From Areca catechu (Eukaryota; Streptophyta; Magnoliopsida; Arecales; Arecaceae), in assembly GCA_021397845.1 (NCBI GenBank), contig CM038046.1:61584021-61648020 (forward strand): DNA of 64,000 nucleotides. Direction: 5' to 3'. Both the position numbers and the translations under genes were made by a program. Each line of letters begins with the position of its first letter. The first letter of the stretch is position 1. Shown in pieces: positions 43,482 to 55,729 of this stretch. A model generated the notes under the pieces. That model saw only the letters and a program-made list of their open reading frames with translations, did no database searches and was not told where the DNA came from.

Positions 43482-44999
43482 TGATGGGGACATCAGGAGT
43501 AGACAAGAATTTCAAGGTTCCATGAAGATCTCTGAGTCATGTGTTGGGAAGTCTGTAAATTTTTTTCTACTGAGTCCTGTAATAAATTCTGAGTCCTGTA
43601 ATAAAGTGGGACAAGTGAGTCCAGTTGAGTCTACTTAGTCCCTTATTTCAATCCAAATCGAGTCCATGTAATTCTCATCAAGAGGAGAGTCACCAGACCA
43701 GGAGATTCACCAGGCCCCCCCACATAGAACTAGATTCCATGCACCTAGGCCCCTACTCAGGCCTTCCCTAGCAGTGGCACCCCAAGTCCCCAGTGCTTGG
43801 GCCCTTTCATGCAGCCAAGCCCATCAAGTTAGGTGCCCCCTTCTAGCCCAAAGTCAGATGGCACCCTCCCCAGCACAGTACCCCAGTCCATGGCCCAATA
43901 ATGTTGGCACCCTAGATCTGCCCATGCCAGTGGAGTTCATGCACCCCACCCACCAGGAGGCTGGCCAAGACTATGAAGTTGCTGCCCAAGCCCAAGAGAG
44001 CTTTTTTGGCCCTTAAGTTTTGTAATCCAAGTCTATATGGGAGTCCGGGGACCTGGGTGAATCTATAAATACCCATCCCCTCCCCCTTGTAATGAATAAG
44101 TATTATGAATGAAAATTTGAGTTTTCTTTTATATTTGCCTTTGTTCTTTAAAAACATCGACCTCCATGAGGGAGTGGGTGTGCGGCCTAGTTATCTTTCA
44201 AATCCTAGCACTCATACAAAACCTAGACACCCCCTTCTCTCTTCATTTAATCAAACCCTAGCCGCCTAATCTCTAACCATCTTGATCGCCCCCTCTCATC
44301 TCCCATCTAGGATGCCCCTCATCTTCTTCTTTGCCGCCCACAACAACCTCCACCAAACCCTAGGTTGCCTCACTCCTCTTCCAAGCAGACACCTTCAGAT
44401 ATCTAAGCATCCTCTTCCAGCATCTAGGCCACCAAGTTCATCTCCAGGTCACCCCATCAAGCTAGGCTTCTTCATCTCCTACTAGGTCACCGATCAGCGC
44501 GCGATCCTCTCGCTTCTCCTTCTCCTCCAATCTTCTATCTTATATTTTTTCCATCTTCCTAAGCCTAACCTTTAACGTTTGCAGGATCCCTTGAGAGAAA
44601 CACACCTTGGATGAAGTCCTCCTTGCACTCGAAGTCATCTGATTAAAAGCTGATGGATCTGTGGGAAAGCTGCTTCATCATCCAGGCACCGATCTGAGAG
44701 GAGTGATCCCTTCTTCAACAACAAGGAATCATTGCTTGGTATTTAAAACCCTATTCCCTTCTCTCTTTGTCTGATTTTTATAAGGTTGAACATGTTCCTA
44801 ATAAGATTTCTTAATCCTAGGATCCTTTATCTTTATTTCTTTGATAGTTTCTAGTATGTGGATAGAAATTTAACTGTTACATGAAAACCCTAACCTAGTC
44901 TTGCTTTCTTTCAAGAACGAAACTATTAAAAATCAGAAAAATACTTCTCTCTTTAATCATTTTTTTTCTTTATGTTCATCCCTTTCATGTCATGCATCA
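43482..44999 (+). repeat. E3 3' LTR
   Basis: It is 1518 bp, beginning TGATGGGGACATC and ending CATGCATCA. It includes TATAAATA (44064-44071) and the hairpin motif CCTC-CATG-AGGG followed by AGTGGGTGTGCGGCC (44161-44186). Small open frames in the C-rich region 43774-44016 are not convincing genes. No matching 5' LTR remains in the window. Confidence 0.82.
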
Positions 45000-45870
45000 G
45001 TTTAGAGTTCGTCCCTCATCAGAAAAGGACAAGAAGAAAGAACTACCAATATGCTTCGAGTACAAGAAGCCTGGACATTACAAAAATGAATATCCTCTCC
45101 TAAAGATGTCCAATAGAAGATTTAGAAAGAAAGAAATGATAGCATCTTGGAGTGACAGTGAGGACTCAAGTTTTGAGGAAGAACAAACTGAAGTCGCCAA
45201 TCTATATTTTATGGTTCAAGAAGATGAGGTACATTCTGACTTTGAACCTGAATTTACTTTTGATGAACCTAGAGATGCATTTGATGAGCTCATGCATGAA
45301 TATAGATTGTTAAAAAATAAAAACAAAAAGTTGAAAAAGCATGATAGTTCATCATTTCATGATAACACCAATCTTACAAATGAAAATAATGATTTAAAAG
45401 CTAAAATTGATACTTTAGAAAAATAAAAGAATGCTTTGTCAATGAAAAATAAAGTTTTAAAAAGACTCAAGGTCATTATTTCAAATAATAAACTTTTAAA
45501 GAAAAATAAAGTACTTTAGGAAGAAAATTAGAAATTCAAAAATGAACTTAAAAAAGCTAAACCATTTGTTGAAAAGTTTACATATGGTTCTGAAAAGCTA
45601 AATCTTTTATTGAACAATCAAAGAGCAGTTTTCAACAAAGTAGGTTTGGATTTTAGACCACAAAAATAGCAAAAACTTTTCAAGAATTTTTTATATCTGC
45701 ATAATCCAGAATTACATGTTTTTCTTGTAGAAAATTAGGTCAAAGCATATCAATGTGATCTTAGAAAAATTAATAATTCTAGAAGGATTTGGATTTCAAA
45801 AGGAACCACCTTTAGAAATAACCCAAAAGGATCCAAGATGGATTGGGTATCTAAATTAAAAACTTAATTT
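45000..45870 (+). pseudogene. E7 gag C-terminal region
   Basis: A zinc-knuckle remnant, CFEYKKPGHYKNEYP, has Tyr where two of the Cys should be. It is followed by an acidic stretch (SWSDSEDSSFEEEQTEVANL) and Lys/Asn-rich predicted coiled coil. The ATG that opens this frame lies in the E3 LTR, so it is not the native start. Several stops follow 45425. The layout matches SIRE-type gag, where the knuckle precedes a long coiled coil. Confidence 0.8.
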
Positions 45871-45879
45871 GCTTTGTAG

Positions 45880-48800
45880 GTGTGTCTTGCAACCAAAGAA
45901 AAGAAAAGATTGTGGTATCCCGACAGTGGTTGCTTAAGACACATGATTGGAGATGTGAAGCAATTCACCTCTCTTGAAGCACTGAATGGAGGGAGTGTAA
46001 CTTTTGGAGATAATAAGAAAGATAAAATCATTGGTATTGATAAAGTGTATATCTCTACTTCTACATTTATAGATAATATTTTATTAGTTGAAGGATTAAA
46101 ACATAATTTACTTAGTATTAGTTAGTTTTGTGACAAAGATTTTAAAGTTACATTTGAATTATCTGTTTGCATGGTAGCTAGTCTTGAATGCAATAGAGTG
46201 AAATTCATTGGAAATAGGCATGGTAACATCTGTATTGCTGATCTTGACAATTTACTTCTGCATGATGGTGAATGCCTAGTTGCTATGAATTCTACTATTA
46301 ACAAGACTAGTTGGCTTTGGCATTATAGATTAGGTCATGCAAGCATGCATCTTTTTTCAAAATTATGCTAAAAGAATTTAGTAAGACATTTACCAAAACT
46401 TATTTTTAAAAAAGATAAAATTTGTGAAGCATGTCAATTTGGAAAATAAGCAAAAACATCTTCCAAACCAAAAAATTTTGTTTCAACTTCTAGGCTATTA
46501 GAGCTACTCCATATGGATCTCTTTGGACCAACTAGGATAACAAGCCTAGGAGGTAAGAGATATGGATTAGTTATAATGGATGATTTCTCTCGATTTACAT
46601 GGATTTCATTTTTAGCCCATAAAGATAAATCATTTTTAGCATTCTTGAAGTTTTATCGAAAAGTTTCAAATAAAAAAGGTACTTCAGTTATTTGAATTCG
46701 TAGTGACCATGGTACTGAATTTGAAAACCAATATTTTGAAAACTTTTGTAATGAAAAAGAAATTGATCACAATTTTTTTGCACCTAGGACATCTCAACAA
46801 AATTGGATGGTAGAAAGAAAAAATCATACTTTAGAAGAAATGGCATGCACAATGCTTTCTAAAAATGATCTTCCGAGATATTTTTTGACAGAAGCTATTA
46901 ATATTACCTGTTAAATTTGAAATCTTGTTTTAATTTGACCTACTTTTAAAAAAATATCCTATGAATTTTGGAAAGAAAGAAAATCTACTTTGAAGTATTT
47001 TCAAGTTTTTGGTTGCTGGTGCTTTATTTTGAATAATGGAAAAGTTAATTTAGGCAAGTTTGATGCCAAGTCTGATGAAGGTATCTTCTTAGGATATTCT
47101 ATATCAAGCAAGGCATATAGAGTTTTTAATAAAAGAACACTGTTAGTAGAAGAATCAGTTCATGTAGTATTTGAAGAGCCTGCTAACAAATCCTCTAGAA
47201 AAGATGATACTTTTGATGCAAGTGCACGTACTGAAGGATTGAAGAAGCTAACTTTGGATGATCCCCATTCCAAAGAAGATGAAAAAGATCAAAACAAGAT
47301 GGATGGAGAAGAAGCTACAACATCCTTACCGAAGCACAAAGATCTACCAAAAGAGTGGAGATTTGCTCATTGACATCCTAAGGAATTGATCTTAAGTGAT
47401 CCATCGAGAGGGGTAAGAACTAGATCATCTATTTTAAATAAATGTGATTACGTTGCTTTTATTTCTTAAATTGATCCTAAATGTATTGAAGAAGCTGAAA
47501 AAACCCTTATTGGATATTTGCTATGCAAGAAGAGTTAAATCAAATTGAAAGAAACAAAGTTTGGACTCTAATAGAAAGACTAACTAATGTTTCAATTATT
47601 GGCACAAAATGGGTGTATAGAAATAAACAAGATAAAAATGGTGTAGTAACTAGAAATAAGGCTAGGCTAGTAGCCAAAGGTTATAATCAAGAAGAAAGAA
47701 TTGATTTTGATGATACCTTTGCTCTAGTAGCAAGACTTGAAGCCATTAGATTGCTTTTAGCATTTGCATGTTTCATGAATTTCAAACTTTTTTAAATAAA
47801 TGTTAAAAGTATATTTTTAAATAGTTATTTAGCTGAAGATGTTTTTATTGAACAACCATCTAAATTTGAAAATCATGCACATCCTAATTATGTTTTCAAA
47901 TTGCACAAAGTACTTTATGGTTTAAAACAAGCACCCTATGCATGGTATCTAAGACTTAGCAAATTTTTGATTGAAAATAAATTCTCTAGAGGCCATGTTG
48001 ATACTATCTTATTTCTAAAAAAAATGATGATCTATTAATAGTACAAATTTATGTTGATGATATCATTTTCGGTGCTACTAATGAATCACTTTATCAAGAG
48101 TTTGCCAAGCTTATGCAGGGTGAGTTCAAGATGAGCATGATGGAAGAGCTAAATTTCTTTCTTGGACTCCAAATCAAGCAAACTAAAGAAGGGATCTTCA
48201 TCAACCAAGTTAAGTATACAAGAGAAATCATAAAAAAGTTTAGGATGGAGACAACCAAGCCAATAGGTATACCTATGAGCCCTTCTTATAAACTTGATAA
48301 GGATGAATGTGGTAAAAGTATTGATAAAAAATTATATAGGGATATCATTGGTTCTTTATTATACTTAACTACTAGTAGACCAGATATTATGTTTAGTGTT
48401 TGTATATATGCTAGATATCAGTCTACTCCTAAAGAATCTCATTTAGTGGCTATTAAGCACATTCTTAAATATCTATCTGGTACTATTAATATTGGTCCAT
48501 GGTATTTTAGAGATTCTTCAATTGATTTAATTGGCTATTCTGATACTGACTTTGCTGGGTATAAATTAGATAGAAAAAGTACTAGTGGAACTTGCCAATT
48601 TCTTGGAGTTAACTTAATCTCATAGTTTAGCAAGAAACAAACTTTAATTGCACTATCTACAACTGAGGCTGAAATATTGCAGCTGAAATTTGTTGTACTC
48701 AATTCTTGTGGATTAAGTAATAACTTGAAGATTTTGAAATCAAATTAATTAAGACACCCATAAGATGTGATAATACAAGTACTATAAATCTAACTAAAAA

Positions 48801-48996
48801 TCTTGTTCAGCAATCTAGAAGTAAACACATTGAAATTAGGCACCATTTCATTAAAGATCATGTTGAAAATAATGATATTATGCTTGAATTTGTGTGCACT
48901 GAAATGCAACTAGCTGATATATTGACCAAACCTCTTCATGAAGATAGGTTCTGTATGATTAGAAGGAAATTAGGGGTCATTAATCCTTTCGATTAA
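45880..48996 (+). pseudogene. E7 pol (protease, integrase, RT, RNase H)
   Basis: Protease: WYPDSGCLRHMIGD. GAG-pre-integrase: WLWHYRLGHASMHLFSKL with CEAC. Integrase: D in HMDLFGPT, D in RSDHGTEFEN and E in VERKNHTLEEM. After FQVFGCWCFILNN the linker runs to RT: GTKWVYRNKQD, NKARLVAKGYNQ and YVDDIIFGATN. RNase H: YSDTDFAGYKLDRKSTSG, then SKHIEIRHHFI and ADILTKPLHEDRF, ending GVINPFD. Catalytic residues are mostly kept, but there are more than ten in-frame stops and frameshifts, for example near 47520 and 48018. Dead copy. Confidence 0.92.
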
Positions 48997-49146
48997 ATTT
49001 CTTGATCACCTTATGATTTTTCAAAATACCCTCAAAATTATCTGATTAAATATTCTTCAAAATCATGTTTAATTACTCATAATACCCTAAGATCAATTTC
49101 TCTAATTTTTCTAGATTTTTTCCCATTTTGTTTTGAATTTTTTCCG

Positions 49147-49208
49147 AAGTGTCGACACATCGAAGTGTCGACACTTGACCCACAATCATGAGTCGACACT
49201 TGGTCGAC
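49147..49208. repeat. GTGTCGACAC palindromic repeats downstream of E7 pol
   Basis: AAGTGTCGACAC occurs at 49147 and 49163; the second extends to a 14-bp palindrome (49163-49176). A related GAGTCGACACTTGGTCGAC follows at 49190-49208. They lie between pol and the env-like frame. Confidence 0.75.
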
Positions 49209-49458
49209 GGGCTTCCGAGAACAAATAGGGAAACTATTCATTTTCCTCTCATTTTTTTTCCAAAATCCTTAAACCAACTCACCCTAAAATAGCTTCCCTA
49301 TACTCCATTTCACTCCAATCTAAGTTTCATCTACCTGATTCTTTGTTTGAAGTAAGTTCTTCCCTTGTTTCACTGTTCCTTATCGATTCCACACGGTTTT
49401 CACCATGAAAAACCCTTGATTTATCCCTACATTTGCTTCTTTATCTTGTTTCTCTGGA

Positions 49459-51154
49459 ATGGGTCCTCGAAAAGAAGTAGTCATGAGGCCTTGACCATGT
49501 GTTCAGAAGGTGGAGCGACGGACGAAGGCTAGGCATGATGATTTAGTGGCAGTAGAGCCTAAGGTTCAGCCGATATTCCTTCTAGATAACCAGTTTCAGC
49601 AGATGATATGATGGCCTCTAAAGCCATAGTCAGAGGACAGCATGTCGATTTTGACATCCTAGACTAGCAGCATTTCTAGATCGGACAATGGTTGAGAGAT
49701 GCTGAGATGTCATAGTTCTGCATATTGTCCGAGAGGTTCTACCCTAGGTTGATGAGAGAGTTTTATGATACTTTAGCCAAAGGTGCTAATGGGTGGATAG
49801 CAGTAGTTCGAGGTATTGAGATTTTGCTTACTACCGAGATACTGAGCAAGGTATGGTAGATACCTATGAGAGGATCTATAGCGGACTCATTAGTAGATCG
49901 CATGAGTGGATCCTAGTGTATCTTCAAGATAGATGATCATCCAGAGGGAGCCATTGTAGTTGCATCCAGACTCTCGCTCGAGATAAGGCTACTACATCAT
50001 ATCATCACCCAGATTCTTCTACCGAAGACCGAACGTTTCAATTTTATCACTAAGCGAGAGCTGATGGTGATGGTATCCTTGATTCAGCACACTCCAGTAT
50101 GCCTCCTGATTTTGATGGTTCATCAGATGATAGAGGCGAAAACTAGGAAGAGGTTGTGCTTGCCCTATGGTATGGGTATGATGATCTTATTCAGGGCATA
50201 TGGAATCATTGTAGTTGGAGAGCCCTACAGACTATTACTACATACGTTGTCTATAATGTGAAATCACTCCATAGGATGGGCTTTCGTCTAGTCAAAAGTC
50301 AGTGGAGACGATGAGTGTTAGGTCAGACCATTGATGAAGATAAGGAGGTAGTAGAGGAGGAGCATATTTTTGCTGATGAGGTCGGGCCATCTGAGCCATA
50401 GGGAGATTTTCTAGAGACACGGCCCGAGCCTACAGCTCAGCCTGAGCTAGTTGCTTTTGCATAGACTGATGGTACTGGAGATAGCATGGACGAGAGGGTC
50501 ATTCGCATAGAGACAGAGATCATGGTTATTCGATAGTGAGTTGACCAGATTCATGTGGAGATGAGAGCAAACCACAAGGATTTTAGATAGAGTATTACAA
50601 CTATTTTGGCTGCTCTAGAGAGGTTGACTTCTGTGAGAGGTCAGCATCTTCATCTCCTTCTTCACCAGATTCACCTCCAGCACCTTCAGCCCTAGGACCA
50701 GATACAGGAGATGGCTAGGGTGACTCTTTCATCGAGTTTGATGTCAGAGATTTTATGGTGCAGCCCGAGCTAGAGGCTATAATAGAAAATGTTTCAAGGA
50801 CACCAGTTCAGGATCCTTCCAGTTCCTCATTCCAGACACCAGTCCTCTCCAATTCCTCACCTACCACTCCTGACCCATCTCTTACTTTTGCTACCACACC
50901 TGTATTGCACACAAATCCCCTTGATACTGATTTTCCTACTCTGGTCCTTAGCATTACTACCAGGACTCCACCTATACATTCCATATCTTCCCTGATTCAA
51001 GAACTATGGTTTTATACTCCCGATTTCCATATCCTTTCTCCTGGACCTATTTTTGATCATACTTCCTTACCCAATGATACAGCTACTGACCTTGTCACTA
51101 CTACTCCTGCTTCTGATATTCCCTCCTCTTTAGCACCTACTAGAAGGACATATA
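49459..51154 (+). pseudogene. E7 env-like reading frame
   Basis: It starts MGPRKEVVMRP at 49459 and is soon broken by stops. Recognisable pieces: FYDTLAKGANGWIAVVRGIEI, FNFITKRELMVMVSLI and RKRLCLPYGMGMMILF, the pattern of the post-pol protein of SIRE-type elements. The C-terminal part (50755-51154) is open and rich in Pro, Ser and Thr (TPVQDPSSSSFQTPVLSN). No transmembrane segment can be asserted, and whether such frames are true envelopes is debated. E8 interrupts it at 51155. Confidence 0.75.
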
Positions 51155-52542
51155 TGATGGGGACATCAATAAGAAAGAAGTTTTTAGACTAACTCACTTT
51201 TGTTTTGCAGTTAAAATAGATAAATCTAATAAAGGGTTTGAGCCCATCTTCTCTTTCAGCAAATACTTGAGCCGATTTATGAGTCGACTCAACCTAGATT
51301 CAAGCAGGGTATGAGGCCAATTCTTCAATGCCCATTTTTCTCACTTGGTGCCATCCATTTGAAGCCCACTTCCCTCACTTGGATGCCATCTACTTGAAGC
51401 CCATTTCCCTCACTTGGATGCCATCTACTTGAAGCCCATTTTGGTCAACACCACATCAAGCACCTTTTCGGGAGGAGGAAGGACACTACATCAAGAATTT
51501 TATGGAGAGGTTGAAGCCATGTTATATTGCCCCAACAACCCTCCAACTAATTTTCCATGTGGGATGCCACATCACATGACACATAGGACTCCACATCAGC
51601 AAATTAAACCAAGTCATTGCCACAGGTCAATTGGTTGTAACCTTCTACCCATAAATTGTTATAAAACTAATTCTAGTTTAAACTACCCAACTAGAGTTAG
51701 CTAGACCTAACCTCCATTCTCTCTCTCTCTCCTTGGCCGACCCATGTGGGTTATGAAGGCTATAAATAGGGCCTAAGCCACACCCATTGTATTCATTCTA
51801 TTTTTGGGTTAAATGAAGAAAGCTTTCTTTCTTGTTCTAGTTCCCTATATTCTCTTGTTTGGAGTGAAAAGTTCTTGAGTTTGAGAGTTAGAAGATAGGT
51901 TTGAGAAGAGCGTGTGAGTTCTTGAATGAGTGTTTGAAGGGTAAAATACCCTTGAGTATTTGAAAGGTGGAGTGCTCCTTGCTTGATCCAAGATCAAAGC
52001 ATCATTCCTTGAAGGCGCCGGCTTCAACTTCCTTCATTTCCCTTTCTTCTTCTTCTTGTTTCAATTCCAATTTTGAATTCTCCTTCCACGCCTAATTTTT
52101 GATTTTATGCAGGTTTTCTTTGATTTTCCAAGCCCAAGATGAAGGTCTCCAAGCCAAGGATCATGGCCAAGGTGAGTCCTAAAGGTAGGGAGTGCTAGTC
52201 TTATGGTTTAGACCTCAATCCTTGAGTGATGAGATCTCCTTCTTCCACTAAATAATTAGCCATCATTGTTGGTAGGAAAACACTTCCTAAGCTTTATTAG
52301 ATCTTATCATTTAAAGGTTAACTTGCCCTAGGAGTGATGGTTTCCTTGCCATGAAGATCCTAATCTCTATTTTGAACTAGATCTACATTATAAGTATTGT
52401 AACTTAGATCAACTAGTCTCCTTATGAATATTTATTTCTTGGATTAATTTAGATCATTTATTAAATAATTAATTGCTTAAGTTTGCTTGCTGGTTAGCTT
52501 GCTAAAACTCTCCATTCATTATTTTATTTTCGTCCACCATCA
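51155..52542 (+). repeat. E8 5' LTR
   Basis: It is 1388 bp, starting TGATGGGGACATC and ending CCACCATCA. It contains a CT-run (51717-51731) and a TATA box in GGCTATAAATAGGGC. Beyond the first and last bases it does not resemble the E1 LTR closely, although the internal regions are alike. Confidence 0.9.
51761..51768 (+). promoter_or_regulatory. Probable TATA box of E8
   Basis: TATAAATA follows GAAGGC and precedes GGGCC, about 610 bp into the 5' LTR, with a pyrimidine-rich tract just upstream. Confidence 0.6.
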
Positions 52543-52547
52543 AATTT

Positions 52548-52560
52548 TGGTATCAGAGCT
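52548..52560 (+). other. E8 primer-binding site
   Basis: TGGTATCAGAGCT, an exact 12-base match to the initiator tRNA-Met PBS, follows five A/T bases after the LTR. Confidence 0.9.
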
Positions 52561-53780
52561 TAAGGTTTTACAAGGTCAAGTGTTTGATTGCTAAAATTTC
52601 TATTCTAGTATTCACCCAAATTTTTCATGAATTTCTTTAATTTTTTCATATTGGAAAAAAACCCAAAAAAACACTTTTCCAGTACCTTAGTCTGTTAGGA
52701 TTCAAAATATAAAATCCAAGAAAATATTTTTGATTTATTTCTGGATTTAAAAATATAAGCGCTTAGATCATTTTTGAAGTTATGTCCAGAATTCTATTTC
52801 TACCTTCCATTTAATTTAATTTTCAAAAAAATACTAAAATATTTTTTATTAATTTTTAATTTTTAGATCTGAGATCCAAACTTCGATTTTTGTTATTTTC
52901 TAAAGAATTTTTGAATTTTAGAAGGATCTAGAGTAAGGAGTTTGAAATTTGAATTCCGGTTGTTAAGAGTTAGCTAAACTGCTGGAACCTTCTAGCATAT
53001 GCTTTCAAACTACCTTCTCAACTACAATTTGAGTTAATCTGAAGTCAAAACATTAAAATCCGATAATTCTTATATGAGAGTTAACCAAATCAGTTTTATT
53101 TTAATTTTTTGGATACTTAAAAAGATTAAATTTTTAATTTTTAAAACTAACTTGTTGAAAGTTGTTCCCTACTGAAATTTTCTTTTATAACAAGCTTTCA
53201 AAATGAATTTCTTAACCAAATTCCAGGAATTAGATTTCAAGACTTAGAATCTAGAATCTTCACTGAGGGATCTAACAAATCAAATTTTAATTTTAATTTT
53301 TTTAAAATTTTAAAATTTTAATTTTGAATTTTTTAAAACTAGTTGACTAGAAGTTGGTAGGGATGAAATTATCTTGCAACAACTCTAACTTCTAGAACGA
53401 AGTTTTAATCCTAATTCAAGACTTAAATTTTAAAATTTGATTTCTAAAATCTGCACTTCAAAATCTAAATTTTTTAATTTAATTTTTTTAAATTTTAACT
53501 TTTTTAAAATTCGGGTTTGAATCACATGTTTGTGCTAATACTAGTTGTTGTGTTAACTAGTTGGTGAATTGTTTGTGCATCTATTCCTAAATCTAATTAA
53601 GGGCATTCAGTCATAACATAAGGGAAGGAGGTCATTGCCTTTCCTTGGTCTAAAACAATCATCCACATTTGCATTGACCTAAACCATAATTGAAATCGAG
53701 TAGGAACCTAAAACTAGGGACACCCACAAGTCGGGTTCAAGCATAAGGTAAGACAAAGTATTATTTGAGTTTGTACTTAT
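52561..53780 (+). other. E8 leader, AT-rich, no gene seen
   Basis: This stretch is dominated by TTTTAAATTTT-like permutations, especially 52600-53520, resembling the E1 leader at 15200-15960. Nothing coding is visible. Confidence 0.7.
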
Positions 53781-53785
53781 TCCTT

Positions 53786-53908
53786 AAAATTGGTATCTAA
53801 GGAAAGAGGTCAAATGTCAAATGCATTAAGCGGACTTGTAATTTTTAATTAGGACTTTGTGAAAGCGAGGGGAGCCTCCCGCAACCCCACCTCTTACCTA
53901 GTTAGTGG
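53786..53908 (+). other. TGGTATCTA...CCTAGTTAG leader module (E8)
   Basis: It opens AAATTGGTATCTAAGGAAAG, has an interior GGGGAGCCTCCC hairpin and CCCCACCTCTTACC, and closes TAGTTAG. It is the counterpart of 14813-14940 in E1. Confidence 0.6.
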
Positions 53909-54049
53909 ACAGGGTAATTACATACTTAAGTAGTACCTAGTTAAATCTTGTATTTTGAACATTTAGGTCTAGGAGCCCTAGAAGTTATGTTTGTACTTCT
54001 TGTTTTAAAGCTCCATACCAATAGTCCCACACTCAATCTATTTTTTCCC

Positions 54050-55213
54050 ATGGATCCTAATCTTGAATTCTTTTTGAAAACCCTGACTAAGAAGTTTGAT
54101 ACCATAAATGGATAATTAGGGCAAATGAGAAAGGAATTAGGTCAAGTGAAGGACCATGTTGGGATAATTGAGGAGACCCCAATGACCCCCACCGAACCTA
54201 AGTCACTTAGGTCAATTCCTCAAGGTCCAAGAGTCCATCATCATGAATTCATTACTGAATACAATTCATGACAACTTCACCATGACTTCATAGAAGAAGC
54301 CCATAGGATCCATGCTGAGCCTGAATCACCTAGTCCACCTCCCCTTGGTCCAAGAGCCCAATGTCATGATCTTACCCCTGAGTATAACTCTAGATACCCC
54401 TACCAAGGCTTTGTAAATCTAGAGGAGAGAGTCTTTAGGAACAATCAACCTTATGCACCCACTTTTGATGGAAACCCTGAGGTGTATGTCAATTGGGAAG
54501 AAAAAATGGATCAATACTTTGAATTTGATGAAATATCGGAAGTAACAAAGTGTCAATTTGCTAAATCAAAGTTAATCCGACATGCTAAAGCATATTGGGG
54601 AGAAGTTGAGTGAAAAAGTTATTATAGTGTGGATAAAATAAGTACTTGGAGAGAAATAAAATGTAAACTGAGGGAAAAGTACCTAGATAAATATTATGAG
54701 CAAAAACATTTAGACCAATGGTACAAATTGAGAGAAGATGATACACCTGTATTTGATTATATTACCAAATTCAATAAGTATGAGGGAGATGAAGAAGAGA
54801 CTAAACCCATAGAAAATTTAGAGAAAAAATCTCCTGAACCTATTGAAGAATTTAAGGATGAAATAAAATCAAAGTCTTGTCCAAATGAAAGGCTAGAAAG
54901 AGAAAATCCTAAACCCGTTGAAGAAAAGGAAGAAGTTTATGAAGCTGGGTCTAACCTTATGGACGAATATGATCAACAACAATTACTTGAAGATAAAATA
55001 ATTACCCAGCCTAAAGAAATCAACAATGGGGATGATCAAAATGAAGTCCAAGAACAAAGCCATGAAGAACAATTCGAGGAGATAATAGAGGACCCGGAGT
55101 TAATCACTATTGAGGATTTATATCTAGAAATTAATAAAGGATCACATAATGGGGTATTGACCATCGGAGAAAATCTAGAACCAATTCCAAAGGATCAATC
55201 TCAAAAATTGTAG
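54050..55213 (+). pseudogene. E8 gag (internally deleted) with acidic linker
   Basis: It starts MDPNLEFFLKTL at 54050. Gag core: YAPTFDGNPEVYVNWEEKMDQ, FEFDEISEVTKCQFAKSKLI, KLREKYLDKYYEQKHLDQW and PVFDYITKFN. At 54776 the frame passes straight from FN to KYEGDEEE, skipping the C-terminal half of gag, then runs through a Glu/Lys-rich linker to a stop at 55213. The last 194 codons (from 54629) are open. The same junction is in E1. Three in-frame stops lie in the N-terminal part. Confidence 0.87.
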
Positions 55214-55249
55214 AACCTACAAAAGAATTTAACATGACTATTAGAAGTG

Positions 55250-55520
55250 AAGAGATGGTAGGAATTGAAAGTTGGAAGTGTAAGAGAAGGAAGCTGGAAA
55301 TTGTATTCCCTGATAATTGCCCTAAGCCTGGTTCACCATTCTGGAAGATCCCCAATCCTTATCCACCCAGCTAGGACATCCACCATACAATTGATCAGGT
55401 CCCAGTAATATTCAATAATTACTTTTGGAAGACATTATGGCATTTATTGGTTACCAAATTAAGATTCACTACCACCTACCTAAAGTTGTGTGCCAGAGTT
55501 TTCAAAACCTTTTAGGGGAA
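55250..55520 (+). pseudogene. E8 integrase-core relic
   Basis: In a frame different from gag, VPVIFNNYFWKTLWHLL and TKLRFTTTYL match the integrase-core segment after the second catalytic Asp. The SDRD motif itself and the HPQTDG motif are absent. Its upstream sequence differs from the E3/E4/E5 relic. Confidence 0.72.
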
Positions 55521-55729
55521 TATTGAAAATTAGTAACTTTTGTTTCCTAGCAATAAACTTTAGTTCATAGATAATAAAGTCCATTAGAGCTTGTTTTGTA
55601 TTGGTGTTATTTATGTTTTGTCATTTGATGTCATTTGACCTTCCCATGCATAAGTATCCATGATTGCAAGAGTCATATGCATAGCATGATTAGTATGAAA
55701 ATTTGAGCAATGAAATTAACAAGCATATG

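Larger units (their letters stand above)
17663..44999 (+). mobile_element. E3: outer gypsy element of the four-deep nest (left end lost)
   Basis: The left piece (17663-18334) holds gag and the right piece (41940-44999) holds the gag tail, linker, integrase relic, chromodomain and 3' LTR. The two pieces join at the CCCTA target duplication of E4. No 5' LTR is present left of 17663, so the element was truncated, probably by a deletion that also removed the left part of its host, E7. The 3' LTR ends at 44999, directly against E7 gag. Confidence 0.78.
45000..51154 (+). mobile_element. E7: SIRE-like Ty1/copia element with env-like region (both ends cut)
   Basis: It contains, in order, the C-terminal part of gag, protease, integrase, RT and RNase H, then a post-pol env-like reading frame, as in plant SIRE/Maximus copia elements. 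The left end is cut by E3 (44999/45000) and the right end by E8 (51154/51155). No LTR of E7 is in the window. Sequence similarity to E2, E6 and E9 is limited to generic copia motifs. Confidence 0.88.

Noticed and set aside
43774..44016. Proline/alanine-rich 80-codon frame
   Set aside because: It sits in the C-rich part of the E3 3' LTR, with no similarity to known proteins.
45300..45870. Lys/Asn-rich coiled-coil protein as a host gene
   Set aside because: Its position after a zinc-knuckle remnant and before the SIRE-type protease shows it is the gag tail of E7.
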